This document shows, piece by piece, positions 45,881 to 57,629 of a DNA stretch of 64,000 bases; within the stretch, counting starts at the first letter, position 1, and each line of letters opens with the position of its first letter. The notes beneath the pieces were generated by a model. It searched no databases. It was not told the DNA's origin and was given only the letters and a program-made list of their open reading frames with translations. Origin of the DNA: Prorocentrum cordatum (Eukaryota > Sar > Dinophyceae > Prorocentrales > Prorocentraceae); assembly GCA_963575745.1 (NCBI GenBank), contig CAUYUJ010014769.1, forward strand, positions 157,501-221,500. Direction: 5' to 3'. The position numbers were made by a program, and so were the translations under genes.

Positions 45881-46886
45881 TGCTGAGATCTTTCAGGCAT
45901 ACTGCATGTGCAAGGCCTCCCTCACGGAGACGACGACTCATCAGCAACGAACAAAGCACCGCCCCCCCCCTCCTCCTGCCCTTCACGAACCCGCAGCCCA
46001 TAACCGCCGGGGAAATCGCGAGCTTGTTTCGGAAGTATCCTTTCCCCAGGGTCGCAAGAAGATGGACCACGCGGCGCCCCTTGGGCCCTGGAAGAGCCGA
46101 CTTGCGAAAACCACATGCCTCGCTCTTGCGCCGGCGCAGCGGGGTCTGATCGTGCATGCGGATCTTCGCCGGGCCGGCATTGAAATAAACATTAAAATGC
46201 ACTGTGCTTGGCGGCTCAGGGTCAGCGCCCAAGCCTTGGCGAAGCTGGGCAGATGGTCTCGGCTTCGGCAGAAAAAACACACGCCGCAGTTCCGGTGGCG
46301 CCGCGTGAGCTGGCGCTGCCTTCCTTTTCTTCCCATAGACGAAGTGCCATAATATAGACGTATAGTCTTCCGATGCTCTCCCCAGCAGTTCCGCGCCTGG
46401 TAACCATTGGTAGTGGCCTTCGCGGTCAGCTCGGAGCTGGGTCCAGTCACGCGGATGAACTGCCATGCCTCCTTCAGGTCCAGACAACCACCAGACCGAC
46501 ATCCATTGATCAGCTGACAGTGGTGACGGGCGTATAAGAGCACCATCACGTTTCTCTGGTCCTATGCGAAATCTCGCTGCGGCCCTCGACAGCCTTATCG
46601 CCTCTGCCGCCTTCCTACGGCGCCACATCTGATTCGCCTCCTCGACCAGCCTGTCGCGGCGTTGCCGAACAAAAAAAAAAAAAAGCCTGCGGTGGCACTT
46701 CAACTGTTGGCTCAAACGCTTCAATTCTGCATCAATCTCGGCGGCCTCCGCTGGCGTGCACAAATGCTTCCCCGCTCGAGTCTCCAGTCGAAGCTTCAAC
46801 AGATCGCGACGTCTCTCACAATATTCACTATAGTGCTCGAGGCGGGCGGCGGGCTGCCTTACTGCAGAACTCCGCGCCCGCCTCAA
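45765..46886 (-). pseudogene. LINE-2 reverse transcriptase, N-terminal part with motif A
   Basis: A basic helical linker (HLCTPAEAAEIDAELKRLSQ, interrupted by a poly-Phe run from an A-run at 46,671-46,683) is followed by VFFLPKPRPSA, KGRRVVHLLATLGKGYFRNK and motif A, CLKDLSNAFGSTSHETL (first catalytic Asp). The frame is lost after motif A. Confidence 0.8.
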
Positions 46887-47898
46887 TGACCTTGGCTTCC
46901 AGCGTCTTGAAAATCACATCAGGCGAGGCGCTCTCCCTGATGTAGCGCGGGTCCACTGACTCGAGCTTGGCCGCCACCGACTCAATGAAATCCCGCTTGG
47001 AGGTCTCATTCATAATAGCCTGCATCAATAAGTCCCTGCGCCACTTAACTTCCATAACCTGGGGCGGTTCAGGGTGGTGCTTTTCGTAGTGCAAGACGCA
47101 AGCAATCGGTAAGTGATCTGTCGGCGACTCACCCGCTTGCAACTGTAACTTCGCTCCCAGTCGTGGGACCACTGCACGCGTAATCACCACCTCCTCCACG
47201 TCCCTCGGATATATCATGTAGTCTATCCGCGCGCAGTGGCCAGCGCCTCCAAAGAATGGCGGGGCTGATCGGCCTTCAAGGGAATTTCCTGCCAGTAATC
47301 TATGTTGCTCAAGAGCCTTTCGTAATAGCTCGCCCGCTCCACCTGACATGCGCTCCAACGATCCGACGCCCACTGCCGCACTCTGCAAGCCCGCGACGCC
47401 AGAGCCACACTTTTGGAGGCCCATGCCATCGCTGAGGTCGCAGAAGAGGAAGGGCAAGCACCGCGCATGTATTTCAGAGAGAACTGCTCGAAGCCTGGCC
47501 AGGTAGTTATTCTTCTTCTTCTGAAGCCCGAAGTCGCTCGGAGGGAAACACATGCATATGAAACGCGCATCCTGTCTGCCACGCTTGAGACGCGCCGCGA
47601 CTGCGCGGCCTCTCGCCCCCTCTGGCGACGGCCAACTGCGTAGAATGTGGTCCTCTCTGAGGCCACCACCTAGGATGATAGAGCAGCCGCAGCTCGAACC
47701 CGACAAAGGTGATGGCCCGAAGGGTGCATTCAAAACAAGACAACCCGCAATGCGAGAGCGCAACACCGTGTTCCCTGAGTAATTATGTATGAAGTCAGCC
47801 GATTGTGTTCCAGCAAGAAGAACCGCGTCGAAATTTCGGAGTTCGGTGATGATCTCTTCCAATATGTCGCCTGTCGCTGCCTGGGGGCCCCACCCCAA
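46828..47898 (-). pseudogene. LINE-2 endonuclease domain
   Basis: Endonuclease/exonuclease/phosphatase fold motifs: DAVLLAGTQS (LQET position, with Gly-Thr-Gln replacing the usual Gln-Glu-Thr), FLFCDLSDGMG (GDxN position), ARIDYMIYPRD and PTDHLPI (SDHxP). The frame probably starts upstream of the Met (RLRVLGWGPQAATGDILEEI reads on). The altered Glu position suggests an inactive copy or a lineage variant. Confidence 0.78.
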
Positions 47899-47999
47899 GA
47901 CTCTGAGGCGAGACGTTCCCCGCTGGCCACATCACGGCGCCATGTCGGTAGCGCTCTGGCAGGAGACTGCGGATGGGTGCGCCTAACCCATCACTGAAA

Positions 48000-50240
48000 A
48001 AAACGCTCGAGCCTGATGGGCCCCCAAAAAAGCCCCCCAAAGGCCCCCACGAAACCCCCCAAACACCAAGAAGCCCCAATTGGCGCCCAAGAGGCCCTCC
48101 AGAGCAACACGAAACAACAACCACCAGTCCCCCAAGGGGTCGGCGGTGCGGCGCAAGCCTCAGCATCCACGTCCGGAAGCGACGTGCTGAGCGGCAGCGT
48201 TCTCCGCGGATGCTGTCATGCAATGTGCCCAACGTATCCAAGTGTTGCATAATTGCCACCTATTGTATTGTGTTGCATTATTACGTCTCCCCCCCTAGCC
48301 CCCCCGTGGGAGCTGCGCCGCAGGAGCGGACCAAAGTGGCCCCGCCCTCCCGGCGCTCAAAAATTTACCACAACCTATAGAAAATCTATGAGTTCGACCT
48401 CTTGGGCCTCTCGGGGGGCCAAGAGGGCGCCAAGACGGCTCAAAATGGGCTCTGCGCGGGCGAAGACGGCCCCGAGACGGTCCAAGATGGCCCCAAGAGG
48501 GCCCCCAAAAAAACACAATGACAGCCCAAGAGGGCCCCAAGAGCGCCCACAACTGCGCCTCCAGAGGCCGAAATCATTGATCTCCCGATGGTTTTGTAAT
48601 ATTTTAGCGTTCTCGCCTTGGCGGCCCAAGCAGCTTCTTAAATCGCTCCAAAACAACCCAGGGAGCCCCGAAGAGGGCCCCAATACGGCCCAACAAAACT
48701 CCAAGACGGCCCAAAGAGGCCCGCAAGACGGTCCGAGAGGCCCCTTATGACGGCCCAAGAGGACCCCAAAACGGCCCCGCGGCGGCCGCGAGAGGCCCCA
48801 AAAACATCCTCCGAAGAGACGAAACGGCGCAAAAGCGCCCCAATACGGCCAAAGACGCCCCCAACAGGCCCCAGGAGGCCCCCAAGAGGCCCCCAAGGGG
48901 CCCCAAAAAGCCCCCAAGAGGCCTCCAGGATGTCTTCAAGAAGCCCCCCAAAAGGCTCCAAAGAAACCCCCCAAAGGCCACGCAGCGACTGGAGTGCAAG
49001 GTCATTTTTCCAACCTGGGCGAACTGCGGCGCAGCGCCAGGCATGTGGAAGTAGGTCGCAGCGGCGCCCGTGATTAGAGCCGGCGCTGGAAGGAAATCTG
49101 GGGAGGGAATGTGAAAAGGAGGGAGGGGGTAGAGGCCAGGAGGCCCCCAAGAGGCTCCCAAGAGGCTCCGCGACGACGCGACTGCACGTGCTCCGGACGT
49201 GCACCCCGCGAAGCGAGAGGAATCCACGTCCGGAGGTGACGTGCTGAGCGGCAGCGTTTTTTCGACGAACGCCTTAATGCAACGTATCCAGTGTATCAAA
49301 TGATCGCATAATTGCCGCACGTTGTGTGGTGATACATTATTATTATGTAGCGCAGCGCCAAATCTGGAGGCCCTCATTCTGGGGCCCCAAACCTACAACA
49401 ACCAATTGAAAATCAACAAATTTGGCTTTTTGGGCCTGTGGGGGTCTCCAAATGGGCTTCCAGATGGCCCCGAGGCGGCCCAACACGGCCCAAGACGGCC
49501 CCAAGACGGTCCAAGATGGCCCCAAGAGGGCCCACGAGGCCCCCAAGACGGCCGAAGAGGGCCCGAAGAGGACCCCAAAGAGCGCCTCCATTTCCTCTTC
49601 GTTTTTAACGATTTTAGCGTTCTTGCATTTTTCGGCTCTCAGAAAATCATGACGGCCCAGGCAGCCTCCAAGAATGCCCCAAAACGGCCCAAGAAGCCTC
49701 CAGGAGGGGCCCAAGAAGGCGGCCCAATAAGGCCCCAAGACGGCCCAAAGGCCCCCAAGACGGTCCAAGAGGCCCCTGAGACGGCCCAAGAGGACCCCAA
49801 GAGAGCCCCAAGGCCCGCGAGAGGTTCCCAAGATGGCGTCTGGAAGGGGCCAGACGGCGCAAGAGCGCCCCAAGACGGCGCAAGACGTCAACAAGAAGCC
49901 CCGAGAGGCCCCAAAGCGGCCCCAAAGACGCCCCAAGAAGCCCCGAAGAAGCTTCAAAGAGGCCCCCAAGAGCTCCCCCCCAGGAGACCGCCCAGAAGCC
50001 CCGGGGATGGCAGGGCGGAGCGCCGCGCGCGCGCGGCAGCCGAGCAAGTCACGCCATATAACGCCCATCTTTCCCCGTGTTTTTGAACAATTTTCCGCGG
50101 CGGCGATTGCCAGTCCGGATCGGTTGCGCGGCGCCTACTCTGCCCGCCAGCAAGCGGGGCAGAGCATGCCTGCTCTGTCACGCTGGGGACTGTGCACGGC
50201 GTCTCGCCTAAACAATGCCGAGCACCGCGCGCGTGTTAAA
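48000..50240. repeat. left part of an array of ~0.83-1.03-kb repeat units
   Basis: Each unit has: a hairpin module (ATCCACGTCCGGAAGCGACG at 48,158; the full stem at 49,191-49,235); CAACGTATCCA and TGCATAATTGCC; TTATTA; an ATAGAAAATC-type spacer; then CCAAGACGGCCC blocks split by a TTTTAGCGTTCTCGCC spacer. Unit starts are near 48,150 and 49,190. The last 390 bp are duplicated at 54,782-55,185. Confidence 0.85.
49191..49235 (+). repeat. unit hairpin, perfect 11-bp stem
   Basis: CTCCGGACGTG and CACGTCCGGAG flank a 23-nt loop containing CGCGAAGCG. The module also occurs near 55,350, 56,185 and 57,015, and in part at 48,158. Confidence 0.88.
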
Positions 50241-50245
50241 TTTCG
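49845..50245 (+). repeat. 390-bp direct repeat, left copy
   Basis: Matches 54,782-55,185 throughout: AGACGGCGCAAGAGCGCCCC, GACGTCAACAAGAAGCCCC, GCGGCGCCTACTCTGCCCGC, GTCACGCTGGGGACTGTGC. It directly abuts the 3' end of the helicase remnant. Confidence 0.88.
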
Positions 50246-51530
50246 ATCCCGGCACTGAGCGCAGGTCCACTCTTTCATGTTCCAGACTCTGTGCTTGGCT
50301 GTCTTCGGCTGCGGAGCCGAGCCACGCGTCGCGCGCGGCGGAAATTTGCAAGACTCGCACCAGGAACCGGCGCTGCATGTCAAGCGCTCCAGAGGCCTTG
50401 CTCCGCAGCCCCCCTTGCAGAGGGGCTTCCTTTTTTTGGTCCAGACAATCTGTGCGCGCGGCGTCGACGCCCTTGTGCATCTCATAAAAAGCTGCATCGA
50501 GCTGCTCCGCGGGCTTGCCCCGCTGGCAGACTCGACTTTTGAAGAGGCGGGCCGCCGACAAAAGGTTGAAATGCTGCCTCGCGGGGGCGCGCGCCACGCA
50601 AGCGGCGAGGTCCACCGCCCCCCTGCTTTTCAAGTCACCCACCTCGCTGCGTCGGAAATTCGCAAATGCCTTGGGCTCCTTGCAGCGATTGCAGACGAGC
50701 ACGTCTCTGCCTTTCGCGGCGAATGGCGTTGCAGCCGCGGCGGGCGCGCCCGAAGCAGAGGTCCGCTTCTGAACGCAGAGGGCGCACCTCCTCCACGCGC
50801 CCTGGCTCTGCCCCGCCACGGCGTGCTCCAAAAGATCGCCCGTTCTCGTGCCACTTCCTGGGGAGTTGCCCGGTCTCTTGCGCCGGTGGCAATCGGCGCG
50901 CTGGAACGTTCCACCAACTTCTTCGACGACCTGGACGCGGCTTCCTGCTCTGCCTTGGCCCAGCCAGCTCGCGCCTGTTCCGTCGTCATCTCCCCTGCTG
51001 CGAGGGGGCGCAGAAGCCGCGGGCCCGTCTGATGCCCCTGACGGAACAGCACTGGCGAAAAAGGCTGGGTGATGATCAGGTCATCAGCTCTCCTGGTACG
51101 GCTGATGGCCACGTAGCCAATGGGGACCATGGACGAACGGGGCGTCGTCCGCGCGTCACGGAGGTCGATGATGGCCTGCGGAAGAGTGGAGCCGGTGACG
51201 CAGCGGGCCGCGGCGGCGAAGCGCGGGGCGAGCGGGGGCCCCGCGCGCTTCGCCATGGCCTTGAAGCCGGGGCTGCGCTCCCAGGACACGTCCTTCAGCT
51301 TCACCGGGAAGACGCCAGCGGGCTGATTGCCGAAGCGGGGGGCCGTGCTTCCTGGAATTCTCACCATGATCGCATCGGGCACGCGCTGCAGGACCAGCTC
51401 CGGCTCGGACCTCTGTTCGTTCACCAGCTTCGAGTCGTCGGGGTGGAGGGCCCAGCCAGTCACTGTCCCCCAGGAGCGCTTGCATGCTCCCGCCTCCGCA
51501 TTCTCCGTGGTCGTGAAGCGCGCATCCCTT
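50135..51530 (-). pseudogene. Pif1/Helitron-type helicase, C-terminal motifs and Cys-rich tail
   Basis: In the 51,530-50,900 frame, ARFTTTENAEAG then STLPQAIIDLRD and VPIGYVAISRTRRADDLIIT match the last SF1 helicase motifs (GxTLxxAxxD, YVALSR). Then come LVCNRCKEPKAFANF (50,831 frame) and CKGGCGARP, SWCESCKFPPRA, EWTCAQCRD (50,497-50,250 frame), a run of Cys pairs probably forming zinc fingers. Three frames are needed, so the copy is broken. The coding signal stops at about 50,250, where the 390-bp repeat begins. Confidence 0.72.
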
Positions 51531-51783
51531 CGAAGATCGGAAGCGCGCCCGCAACCCCGCCAGTCTGGTTCTCTGGGTGCATGAGCCAGCTCTGCCTGGC
51601 GTGGGCGAGCGACTCCTTCGACCTGCACGCGTCGCCCCGAGCGAGGGGGACGTCGCGCGCCACCACCCAGAGGAGCTGCTTCCCAGCATTTGCTGCCGCA
51701 TTCGCCGCTCGCAGAGTCAAAATTCTGTTCTTCGGGACGTTGTACGGGCGCACGAACAGCGCGTCGGCGAACGCCGTGCTCAC
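51460..51783 (-). pseudogene. Pif1/Helitron-type helicase, inter-motif segment
   Basis: FADALFVRPYNVPKNRILTL, ANAGKQLLWVVARDVPLARG, HPENQTGGVAGALPIFEGMR bridges the ATPase core and the final motifs. A one-base shift near 51,525 leads to the next frame. Confidence 0.68.
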
Positions 51784-51873
51784 CTCCCGCTGTCTGGCAT
51801 CGCTCTGAGAGGAGACGCGGCAGCGCCAACGGCGCTCCGCGTTGCAATAAGCGTGCCCAAGAGCTCGCCTGTC

Positions 51874-52866
51874 CTACCAGGCCCGACTCTCTCGGAACAT
51901 CCGCGGCCACTCAACTGACCAGAGCGCGCGGCACTTCGCCTTCCTGCAGCCGAGGTGCTCCGTCGAGGCCTCGGCGCTGCAGGGGCTTGCGGGCATCCAT
52001 GGGCCGGGCACATCAGTGGGGAAGCCGCGGGCGAAATCGCACATCCTGTCCGACAGATCCCCCGCGCGCGCTTCTTCGAGGAAGCTCCACCACCAGGGGT
52101 CTGAGCAGCGGCGCGACTGGGTCAGGGCGTAGCGGTGCGTCGCCGAGTGCGGCAAGCCATCTGTCCAAAACATCTCGAGCGCGCGGCCGACGTTGGCGGG
52201 CCACTTCAAGAAAGGATTGGCAGCAATGCTGAGAGTCCTCACGGGCGGGATCTGCCACAGGTCTCCGAGCAGCACCAGGTTCAGCCCGCCGAGCATGGCG
52301 AACTGTTTCGGGGCGCGTGCGCCCACGGCCCACGGGTTTCCCATGTCCCTCGTCGAGTCCTTCACCTGCCCGTGCACGGCGCCCAGCAGCTCCGCCGACG
52401 CGTTCTCCACCTCGTCGATGATAAGCCAGCGCATGTGCTGGATTTTCGTGTGCAGCACGTTCTCCGACAGCTCCGGGCCCTTCTTCCCGCCGGACTGGAC
52501 CCCCGTGATGAGATCGATCCCGAGCTTGCTGAAGTTGTGGATAGTATTCCCCCCGATGTTGCTTGCCATGGAATTCATTGGGGCGGTCTTCGTGAAGCGC
52601 ACCTCGTGCTCCCATTCTATGCGCGTGGGGAACAACCCCACCTCCTCGTCGCACAGCCACCGGGCGACCTCCGACTTCCCTGACCCTGGCAGGCCGATCG
52701 CCCAGGGCATGGCGATCCGCGCGACTGGCCCTGCTCGCTTGCCTCCTGAACGCACCTGTCGGCGACGGCATTCAGGATGCTCACCTGCTGCGGGTCGGGG
52801 ATGATCTGGTGCGTCTGAAGTCCTGCGATCGGGCAGGGATAAGCATGGGCAGGCCTGTCGGCACAC
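51874..52866 (-). pseudogene. Pif1/Helitron-type helicase, ATPase core
   Basis: Walker A IGLPGSGKSEVARWL (about 52,665-52,710), Walker B RWLIIDEVENASAELLGAVH, and NLVLLGDLWQIPPV (GDxxQIPPV, motif III) in the order of Pif1-family DNA helicases. The 114-codon frame from 52,961 supplies the preceding PDPQQVSILNAVADRCVQEA block, so the start of the core is split by an indel near 52,725. Confidence 0.85.
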
Positions 52867-53128
52867 TCCTCACATACCTTAAACTGCGTCACGACCCTTT
52901 CAGCTACGCACCACATGTGCCCTGCAACCTGCCTGACACGCTCAGAGGTGTACATGTGCACATACTATACAAATGTTTACACGCATGCGAATGTAAACGC
53001 ATACCCACATCTTCCACGGAAAACAAATGGCGCGACCGAGGCACTGCAGGCGGGCGCTGCGACATCCACGACAGTGTGCACACAAAGCCTATCATCGACC
53101 CTTCCACATACTTAGATCGACTCACTAC

Positions 53129-54690
53129 TCACGACATGACGCTACGCAGCACATGCTCCGCGCAAGCTCGGTTGGAGACACGCCTGCTCGGATGCCGAAG
53201 ACTTTTCACATTCGATAACTGCTCCCAAAGCGAAACGGAGCGGGCGCTGCGACCCAACTGCGTGCATGTCATACTTTGGGTAATCCCACGTCTCCCGAGA
53301 GCCCCCCCCCGCCCTCTCCGCCAGCTCTGGATGTTGCTTGTCAGGTCAACGTCGCCGGGGCGCAGCTCGCCCCGCTTCTCCAGGCGCGCCGATTTCCGCG
53401 GCGGCTCCCGGGCATTCCCGCGAGCGCCCGCTGGCAGCGAACTGCAATGCCGAAGAGCAGACTGGCGCTGTGGCACGCGCCACATGGGCTCGGTGTTTGG
53501 CGGTTCCCAGAAGGATATGCTCTGCTCCAGCGCATTGTGCGCCGAGTGGGAGAGGTGCCCAATGTCTTCGCCAGCGGCATCCGCCCTGGCGTCTCGGTCC
53601 ACTCGCCGCAACTCTGCCATGATGCTGATGGGGCTGAGAACCAGGAGCGCGTCCTCGGGCAGCGCCTCGACTGGCTTCGAGTCCTGGTCGTCCTCATCTT
53701 CGTCGGCGATCTCCAGCATCGTCGTCATTGTGCGAAGCACGTTCGCCCATGGGACGCGGTTGGAAGCCGCGGCGATGTGGCCGCGAAGGTAGTGCTTCAG
53801 GGCTACTCGGAAGCTCGGCGCGCTCCTCTCAGAGCGCTGGCGCTTCGGCGGCGAGTTCAGATTCTTCGCTAGCGGAACAAGCCCCCGAGAATATCCGCGC
53901 TTGCACACCAAAGTCCATGGCCGGAAAAACGCAGGCAGAATGGCGCTGCGGCGCTCGGCCGCCACGCCGGGCTGCGGCATGACGTACCCGATGAAGACGG
54001 GTAGCGCTGGGACGCCCCGTGGAACAATCACGTACATGTGAGCGAAGTCCACGTCGTCTGGGCCCTCTTCGAGCGCAAAATACCTGCATTCGTCTGGCTT
54101 CACGACATAGTGGACCCCAGGCCGCGGAGGCCCATCAGCTGCGGCCGGCGGCGACTTCGCCGTCCACTCCGTCGGGCCCGCCGATGGCTTCGAAGCATCT
54201 CTTGGCGGCGGGCACGCCAGTACCACCTCGTACAAGCGGACGAACTCGCACGGGCTCAAAGTCTTCAACTCGGCATGATTCGGTCGGTAGGCGCACGCTC
54301 GCGCCGTCGCGTCTGGCGGCGCGGTCACCCCGCCTGCGTCCGTGAACAGCACGGACCTCTTCTGGCGCCGCGCCGTCGCGGGCCCTACCCGAGTCTCGTC
54401 CATCACGATCTGGAGGCAGCAACCCGCGTAGAAGTCGGCGACAGGGCACGACGTGATGCACTCCGCTGCAACCGGATTCGGCCTGTCCGCGAAATGCGCC
54501 AAGTTCACTTCCTCGAAGATCGCCCGCGCCGCGCCCTTGGCCTCCCAATCCCCGACGCAGCGGTGAACAGTGTTCATCGTCTGCTGCATCTCGGACTTCC
54601 CTTGGCTTCGCTCGGCCGGCATGGACAGACAGGTCTTCGCAAGTTCCCGCGCCTTCCTCCCGACGCGCTGCACCTTGGAAATTCACCCTT
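53129..54690 (-). pseudogene. Pif1/Helitron-type protein, region N-terminal to the helicase
   Basis: 514-codon frame upstream of the helicase on the same strand: RAIFEEVNLAHFADRPNPVA, SPCEFVRLYEVVLACPPPRD, GVHYVVKPDECRYFALEEGP, ILPAFFRPWTLVC and VALKHYLRGHIAAASNRVPW. This resembles the region before the helicase in Helitron-type replicases of dinoflagellates, recalled and not searched. No HUH nuclease (Rep) motif is seen, and the sequence ends at the 390-bp repeat at 54,782, so the N-terminus is lost or lies elsewhere. Confidence 0.65.
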
Positions 54691-54781
54691 CGATGTAACG
54701 CGAGGAGTTCGACATGGACCGCTGCACCGCGAACGCGATGCGTCGAAGGTAAGGCGGCCGCGAGGCCTCGAAGATGGCCTC

Positions 54782-55185
54782 CGACGGGGCCAGACGGCGC
54801 AAGAGCGCCCCAAGCGGGCGTAAGACGTCAACAAGAAGCCCCCAGAGGCTTCAAAGCGACCCCAAAGACGCTCCAAGAAAACCCCACGAGGCTTTCAACA
54901 GGCTCCCAAGAGCAACCCATGAGGCCGCCCAGAAGCCCTGGGGATGGCAATACGGAGCGGCACGCAAGCGCGCTGCAACCGAGCAGGTCACGCCAACCAA
55001 CGCCCACACCTTTCATATTTGAACTCTCGCGCAGCGGCGATTACCAGTCTGGATCGGCTTCGCGGCGCCTACTCTTCCCGCCAGCAAGTGGGGCACAGCA
55101 AGTCTGCTTTGTCACGCTGGGAGCTGTGCGCCGCTTCTCGCAGAAACACTGCCGAACACCGCGCGTATTTTCAACACCGGCCTCC
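54782..55185 (+). repeat. 390-bp direct repeat, right copy
   Basis: Second copy of 49,845-50,245, about 4.94 kb away, on the other side of the helicase remnant. Confidence 0.88.
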
Positions 55186-57065
55186 GAATGGGCCACACGC
55201 CGCAAGAACGCCCCAAGACGGCCCAAGACGCCTCCAAGAGGCCCCAAGAGGCCTCAAAGAAACCCAGTGCAGAAGAGGCCCCAAGAAACCTCCAAGACAC
55301 CTCCCAAAGAGAAACTCCCAAGAGGCGCCGCAACGACTGGACTGTACGTGCTCCGGACGTGCACCCCGCGAAGCGAGAGGAATCCACATCCACACTGCAG
55401 CGAAGCGTGTCGGCAGTCCGACAGGGCGGGTGTGTGACGCAAGGGCCCGTCCACCATGCGTCAAGGAAGGCCCATTGCAAAACATGGTTTTCTTACACAT
55501 TGCAAAGCAACCCCCTTAATCCTCCCTTCTGGGCCCCAGCCGAATCGCCGACCCAACCGTACGAAGTTGCAAAACCAGCGAACAACCGATGGAAAATACA
55601 TGAGTTCCGCCTTTTTGGGGCCCCCTTGGAGTCCACATGGGAACCCCAACGGCTCAAGATGGCTTCGAGACGACCCACGACGGCCTCAGGACGGCCAAAG
55701 ATAGCCTCGAAAAGGCCCCAGAAGCCTAGAAGTGGGACCCCCAAAGACCCCCAAGAGCGCCTCAAAATTGCAAACAACATAATTGTCTGCAGGTTTTTGC
55801 ATGATTTAGGCGTTCTCGCAGTTTTGAAAGTTCGTCCGCCCATATCGGTCCAAGCGGCCTACGACATGACCTCCTTTCGGCCCAAGGTGACCCCCATAAA
55901 GACCAAGAGGGCCCCAAAATTGCCGAGAACAGGCCCCCAAAATGGTTCAATAAGACTTCAAGACGGCCCAGGAGGATCCCAGGAGAGCACCAATGTGATA
56001 CCAAGAAGCCTCCAAGACGGCGCCCGCAGGGTCAAGACGGCGCAAAAGCGCTTCAAGACGGTCCACGACGCACCCAATTGCCCCAAAGAGGCCCCCAAAA
56101 GGCCTCAAGAGACTCCCCCAAAAAAACGCCCAAAAAACCCGCGAAAGGCCCATTCGTTGCATGAGGCCTCAGAACGACGTGGTCCGGACATGTACCCCAC
56201 GCAGCGTTAGGAATCCACGTCCGGAAGCGACGCGTTGCCGGAGGCAGCTCCGCGGATGCTGTAACGCAACGTATCCAATCCATCCACATACTGCACATTT
56301 GCTTCATAGTGTGTTCTGAATCATTATTATGTCTCCCCCTAACCCCCCTCTGGAGTCGCGCCACATGTCCGTACCAAAGTGGCGGCCCCCGTTTGGGGCC
56401 CTGCAAACGTACAGAAATTTATAGGAAAGCAGCGATTTGGGCCCGTAGGGCTTCTTGGGGGTCCAAGAACGCGTCAAGACGGCTCAAGATAGCCTCAAGA
56501 CGGGCCAAGACGACCCCAAGATTGTCCAGATGGTCTCCAAAGGGCCCAAAAAGCTCAGAAGAAGGCCCGAAAGCAAAGTACCCGAGGCCAAATGCGCTGT
56601 TCTTGTTTACGCTTTTGAAGGATGGCGTTTTCGGCTTATTCCATCCTTTGAGATCCATGACGGCCCAAGCAGCCTCCAAAACGGCCCCAGGACGACCCCA
56701 GAGGCCACAAGAGGACCCCAAAAAGGCCCAGGAGGGCCCCACAACGGCCCAGAGAGGCCCCCAGGACGGTCCAAGAGGTCCCCATGACGGCCCAAAATGA
56801 CCCCATGGGAACTCTAAGGCGGCCGCGAGAGGCCCACAGGATGGTCTCCGAAGGAACCACACGGCGCAAGAACGCCCCAAGACGGCCCAAGACGCCCCCA
56901 AGAGGCCCCATGAGGCCCCCAAAAAGCCCCCAGAAGGCCCCAAAAAGCCCACAAGAGGCCCCAGAGAGGCCCCGAAGAGGCTTCCACCAAGCCCCACAAC
57001 GTCTGGACCGCACGTGCTCCAGACGCGCGCCCCGCGAAGCGAGAGGAATCACAAAACTGTTTTGG
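55186..57065. repeat. right part of the 0.83-1.03-kb repeat-unit array
   Basis: Units start near 55,345, 56,180 and 57,010 (spacing about 835 and 830 bp) and carry the same hairpin module, CAACGTATCCA segment, TTATTATGTCTCCCCCTAAC segment and CCAAGACGGCCC blocks as the left part. Confidence 0.85.
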
Positions 57066-57555
57066 AACGACAGAACACCTGCAGGGATTGCCTCCCCAAC
57101 CCCTTGCTCTACCCCAAAGGCCGCGCACCGATGAAGGCAAAGCGGCGCGGCAATTCCCCGAACTCCCCGTCGGAAAACCTCCTCTAACACCTTATGTTCT
57201 TTTTTGGGGGGGGCCGAACCCAGGGCGGGGGGGGGTGAAGGAGTTGTTTTGGGGGGTCCGGGGCGCCAAAATTCGCCGGCCCAACGGGCCAGGGCGTGCT
57301 AAGATCTCCGGTACCTGGTTAACAGTATTTCTAGTTCGCGCGCGCGGGCCCCCCTGACCCTCGCCCTCCATCTTCCGCACCTTCCGTCCTCGACCTTCCG
57401 CCTCTTCTGCTACATTTATCTTGAAATGCTGGAAGTTTCCAAGGGTTTTCTGGGGTTTTCTTGTAATTCCTCATAATTCAACAGAATCGCAAAGACATAC
57501 CAAAGACATTCTGAGACATTGCTGTTGTTACTACTGTTGCTCTTGCGTCTTGTCA
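57066..57555. other. no gene seen; G-run-rich and then AT-richer sequence
   Basis: Contains G8-G9 runs near 57,207-57,235. Nothing is recognised. Confidence 0.5.
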
Positions 57556-57559
57556 ACTT

Positions 57560-57586
57560 TCCATTATGAAAGAGTATCATCACCAC

Positions 57587-57629
<43 letters not shown>

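Larger units (their letters stand above)
44395..47990 (-). mobile_element. second LINE-type retrotransposon, decayed
   Basis: In transcription order: an endonuclease (47,898-46,828), a reverse transcriptase N-terminal part with motif A (46,886-45,765), RT motifs B and C (45,880-45,425), a thumb/connection region across two frames (45,418-45,185, 45,272-45,012) and a C-terminal part with a possible finger (45,015-44,509). At least four frame changes. No spliced leader and no target duplication were found. The 5' end seems truncated, since no ORF1 is seen upstream. Confidence 0.8.
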
